From assembly GCF_014898055.3 (NCBI RefSeq), contig NW_023601104.1, positions 41,852,210 to 41,916,209 of the forward strand: 64,000 nt of DNA, in the 5' to 3' direction. The DNA comes from Talpa occidentalis (lineage: Eukaryota; Chordata; Mammalia; Eulipotyphla; Talpidae). The notes beneath the pieces were generated by a model. It searched no databases, had not been told where the DNA came from, and saw nothing but the letters and a program-made list of their open reading frames with translations. Positions 63,201-64,000 of this stretch are shown one piece after another. How positions within the stretch are numbered: position 1 is the stretch's first letter; every line of letters starts with the position of its first letter. Both the position numbers and the translations under genes were made by a program.

Positions 63201-64000
63201 CAGTCCCCACAGACCTGAGTAGATCTCCAACCGTATCGAAATGCATAAGTCTCCCCACCTCCTCCACTCGGCCTGCCCGGCCTCAGGACTTGGTCATAGC
63301 CGCACTATTTGCCAGCTACCCATCCCACCCACAGACTGCTGGAAGCACCCGAGACAGGCCCACCCTTCATTTCAGCAACCATGGCCGTTGGATGCTCCAG
63401 TGCACACACCTGCCACCACCACCCTCCAGGCCTCTTGCTCTTAGACCTCCTAGACGCACACAGACAACACCACCATTCAGGGGGCACATCCCAGGCTCAG
63501 GTGGCATAGAACCACAGAAAGGAACGGGGAGTAGATGCCAGGGCACCTGTCCCGAACTCACCATCTTAATCAGACTGCAGACAGAATCCTGGGAATGCCA
63601 GGCTGCAGCCTTGGCAGGGCCCCGACACTGCAGTCCTCAATGGGCAGCCTGGCCTGTGGGTGGACGCAGCAGGGGGCCCTGACTTTGCCCCAGAAGAACA
63701 GGCTCAGACTTGTTCTTTAAGAGGAACAGCCAAGATGCTTGAGCCCCCTACAGAAGTGACAGACTCAGATGACCCTGAGGACAAGGGTTCAGGGAAACTT
63801 GAGAGCAGAGGGACATCTGAGACAGAGCTGTAGGGGCGAATGGGCTTGGATGGGGAAAGTCTTCGTCTTCAGGGCTTCATAGGGACTGGGGACAGGGATG
63901 GCGATGCAAGAATGCTTTTACTATTATTTCTTCTCTCTTCCTGCCCCCCAGCTGAGGAGAGTGCCCCCAACCATAGCTGCCAGAGCCCCAGCCCAGCCTC
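48793..64000 (+). CDS. CARMIL3: CARMIL3 (LRRC16B), capping protein regulator and myosin 1 linker 3 (3'-partial; 37 exons in window)
   Basis: The first codon sits in a perfect Kozak context (GCCGCCATGG). Thirty-seven exons with compatible phases encode about 1,243 residues, and the gene runs off the right edge; the family is about 1,370 residues long. Order: PH-like domain (1-150), linker, leucine-rich repeats (about 227-687), helical dimerisation region (688-902), capping-protein-binding region with CPI (about 971-990) and CSI (about 1009-1023), a basic membrane-binding stretch (KKRRRG), then a proline-rich tail. CARMIL proteins bind actin capping protein allosterically, weaken its hold on barbed ends and localise it to membranes; CARMIL3 is the largely neuronal paralogue. 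Two oddities are present: a GC-AG intron after exon 26, and a one-base shortfall in exon 33 that shifts the frame as written (see those entries). Confidence 0.97.
51530..52070 (+). CDS. CARMIL3: CARMIL3 exons 7-9: linker and start of LRR region
   Basis: Exons are 51530-51600, 51698-51771 and 51995-52070, giving residues 154-227. They encode [20 protein letters not shown], then [20 protein letters not shown], then [20 protein letters not shown]. These form the N-terminal cap that leads into the leucine-rich solenoid. The donor after exon 7 is GTGCGT, a weak match to consensus. Confidence 0.92.
52150..56564 (+). CDS. CARMIL3: CARMIL3 exons 10-24: leucine-rich repeat solenoid
   Basis: Exons are 52150-52238, 52688-52782, 53012-53098, 53308-53417, 53553-53630, 54143-54219, 54302-54406, 54500-54569, 54989-55070, 55205-55301, 55468-55522, 55603-55775, 55998-56066, 56285-56378 and 56466-56564, giving residues 227-687. 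Successive LRR cores are easy to see: [108 protein letters not shown] and [11 protein letters not shown]. The RNase-inhibitor-like repeats form a horseshoe that supports dimer formation in CARMIL1. The donor after exon 23 is GTGGTA, which is weak. Confidence 0.93.
57007..59154 (+). CDS. CARMIL3: CARMIL3 exons 25-29: helical dimerisation region
   Basis: Exons are 57007-57135, 57323-57436, 57874-58049, 58797-58884 and 59017-59154, giving residues 688-902. The sequence is helix-rich and charged ([46 protein letters not shown]) and ends in an acidic, hydrophilic stretch ([13 protein letters not shown]). In CARMIL1 this part mediates antiparallel dimerisation. The intron between the second and third exon of this block uses a GC donor. 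Confidence 0.92.
57437..57873 (+). other. CARMIL3: GC-AG intron of CARMIL3 (intron 26)
   Basis: The donor reads CAG|GCAAGT and the acceptor ACACAG|GTGATC. Phase and protein (KELQ then VILESM) fix the junction. No usable GT donor lies nearby that keeps the frame. Apart from the C, the donor is a perfect U1 match, as is typical of GC donors. Confidence 0.9.
59424..60286 (+). CDS. CARMIL3: CARMIL3 exons 30-32: capping-protein-binding region (CPI and CSI motifs)
   Basis: Exons are 59424-59487, 59603-59811 and 60186-60286, giving residues 903-1027. The CPI motif lies in exon 31 from about 59743 ([13 protein letters not shown]) and fits the LxHxTxxRPxxxxR pattern that wraps capping protein. The CSI motif lies in exon 32 from about 60231 ([14 protein letters not shown]), the CARMIL-specific second contact. 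Both are intact and lie upstream of the exon 33 frameshift. Exon 30 adds the basic run [11 protein letters not shown], a likely lipid- or nucleus-directing patch. Confidence 0.93.
60928..61242 (+). CDS. CARMIL3: CARMIL3 exon 33: basic membrane stretch and proline tract, frameshifted as written
   Basis: The exon opens in phase ([10 protein letters not shown]) and carries the basic patch [19 protein letters not shown]. It then enters a proline tract at 61081-61110. The conserved continuation ([14 protein letters not shown] through RKM) is found only in the next frame (codon starts shifted by minus one base). The tract reads as three CCCCC-A units, but the last has four C (61103-61106). The exon is 315 nt where the flanking phases require 316. 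Read literally, translation stays open through exons 34 and 35 and stops at TAG 62532-62534. Most likely this is a homopolymer base-call error; a true allele or mutation is possible. Confidence 0.85.
61514..64000 (+). CDS. CARMIL3: CARMIL3 exons 34-37: proline-rich C-terminal tail (runs off window)
   Basis: Exons are 61514-61642, 62283-62349, 62445-62534 and 63952 to the window edge. In the family frame they read [71 protein letters not shown] and [15 protein letters not shown]. This tail is proline-, serine- and arginine-rich and lacks a predicted fold; in the family it holds SH3-type and myosin-I linking sequences. Exon 37 is cut by the window end. About 130 further residues and the stop lie outside. 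Confidence 0.9.
62635..62694 (+). repeat. Two-copy 30-bp tandem repeat in CARMIL3 intron 36
   Basis: Copies at 62635-62664 and 62665-62694 begin GCAGTGGCGA and end GATATTTACAAA. They differ at two positions (T/C and G/A). Confidence 0.85.

Overview
This is a window of mammalian nuclear DNA. It has split genes with GT-AG introns, two CpG-island promoters and many LINE and SINE copies. Gene content and order match the segment of human chromosome 14q11.2 that carries DHRS4 and CARMIL3 (LRRC16B). The ten young SINEs have tRNA-like heads: a box-A region reading TGGTGGCGCA and a B box reading GTTCGATCC. They fall into two related subfamilies ending in (TAAA)n tails. They do not look like primate Alu, rodent B1/B2, carnivore CAN or ruminant BovB-type elements. 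From memory they resemble the Rhin-1 type of horseshoe-bat relatives, so a laurasiatherian mammal and perhaps a rhinolophoid bat is my best guess. That guess is inference only.

Layout. Positions 1-37,300 are intergenic, with no convincing complete gene. They hold a twin-primed (5'-inverted) L1, a three-level nested L1/L1/SINE insertion at about 13.0-14.3 kb, old L1 remnants, MIR/L2 pieces, two LTR-like segments, a pure (CAG)22 tract and several microsatellites. One candidate first exon encoding a signal peptide lies at 29,234. Positions 37,330-47,965 are DHRS4: 8 coding exons, 279 residues, complete, with a peroxisomal SRL C-terminus. Only about 0.85 kb after the DHRS4 poly(A) signal, CARMIL3 starts at 48,793 in its own CpG island. 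It runs to the right edge of the window. I could place 37 coding exons covering the PH-like domain, the leucine-rich solenoid, the helical dimerisation region, both capping-protein-binding motifs (CPI and CSI) and part of the proline-rich tail. The last exons lie outside the window.

The two genes are neighbours, not partners. DHRS4 is an NADPH-dependent retinal/carbonyl reductase of peroxisomes. CARMIL3 regulates actin capping protein at membranes. The strongest anomalies are a one-base shortfall in a (CCCCCA)n tract in CARMIL3 exon 33 that shifts the frame, a GC-AG intron after CARMIL3 exon 26, non-primate substrate-loop residues in DHRS4, and a single DHRS4 copy directly beside CARMIL3 where humans have a three-gene cluster.
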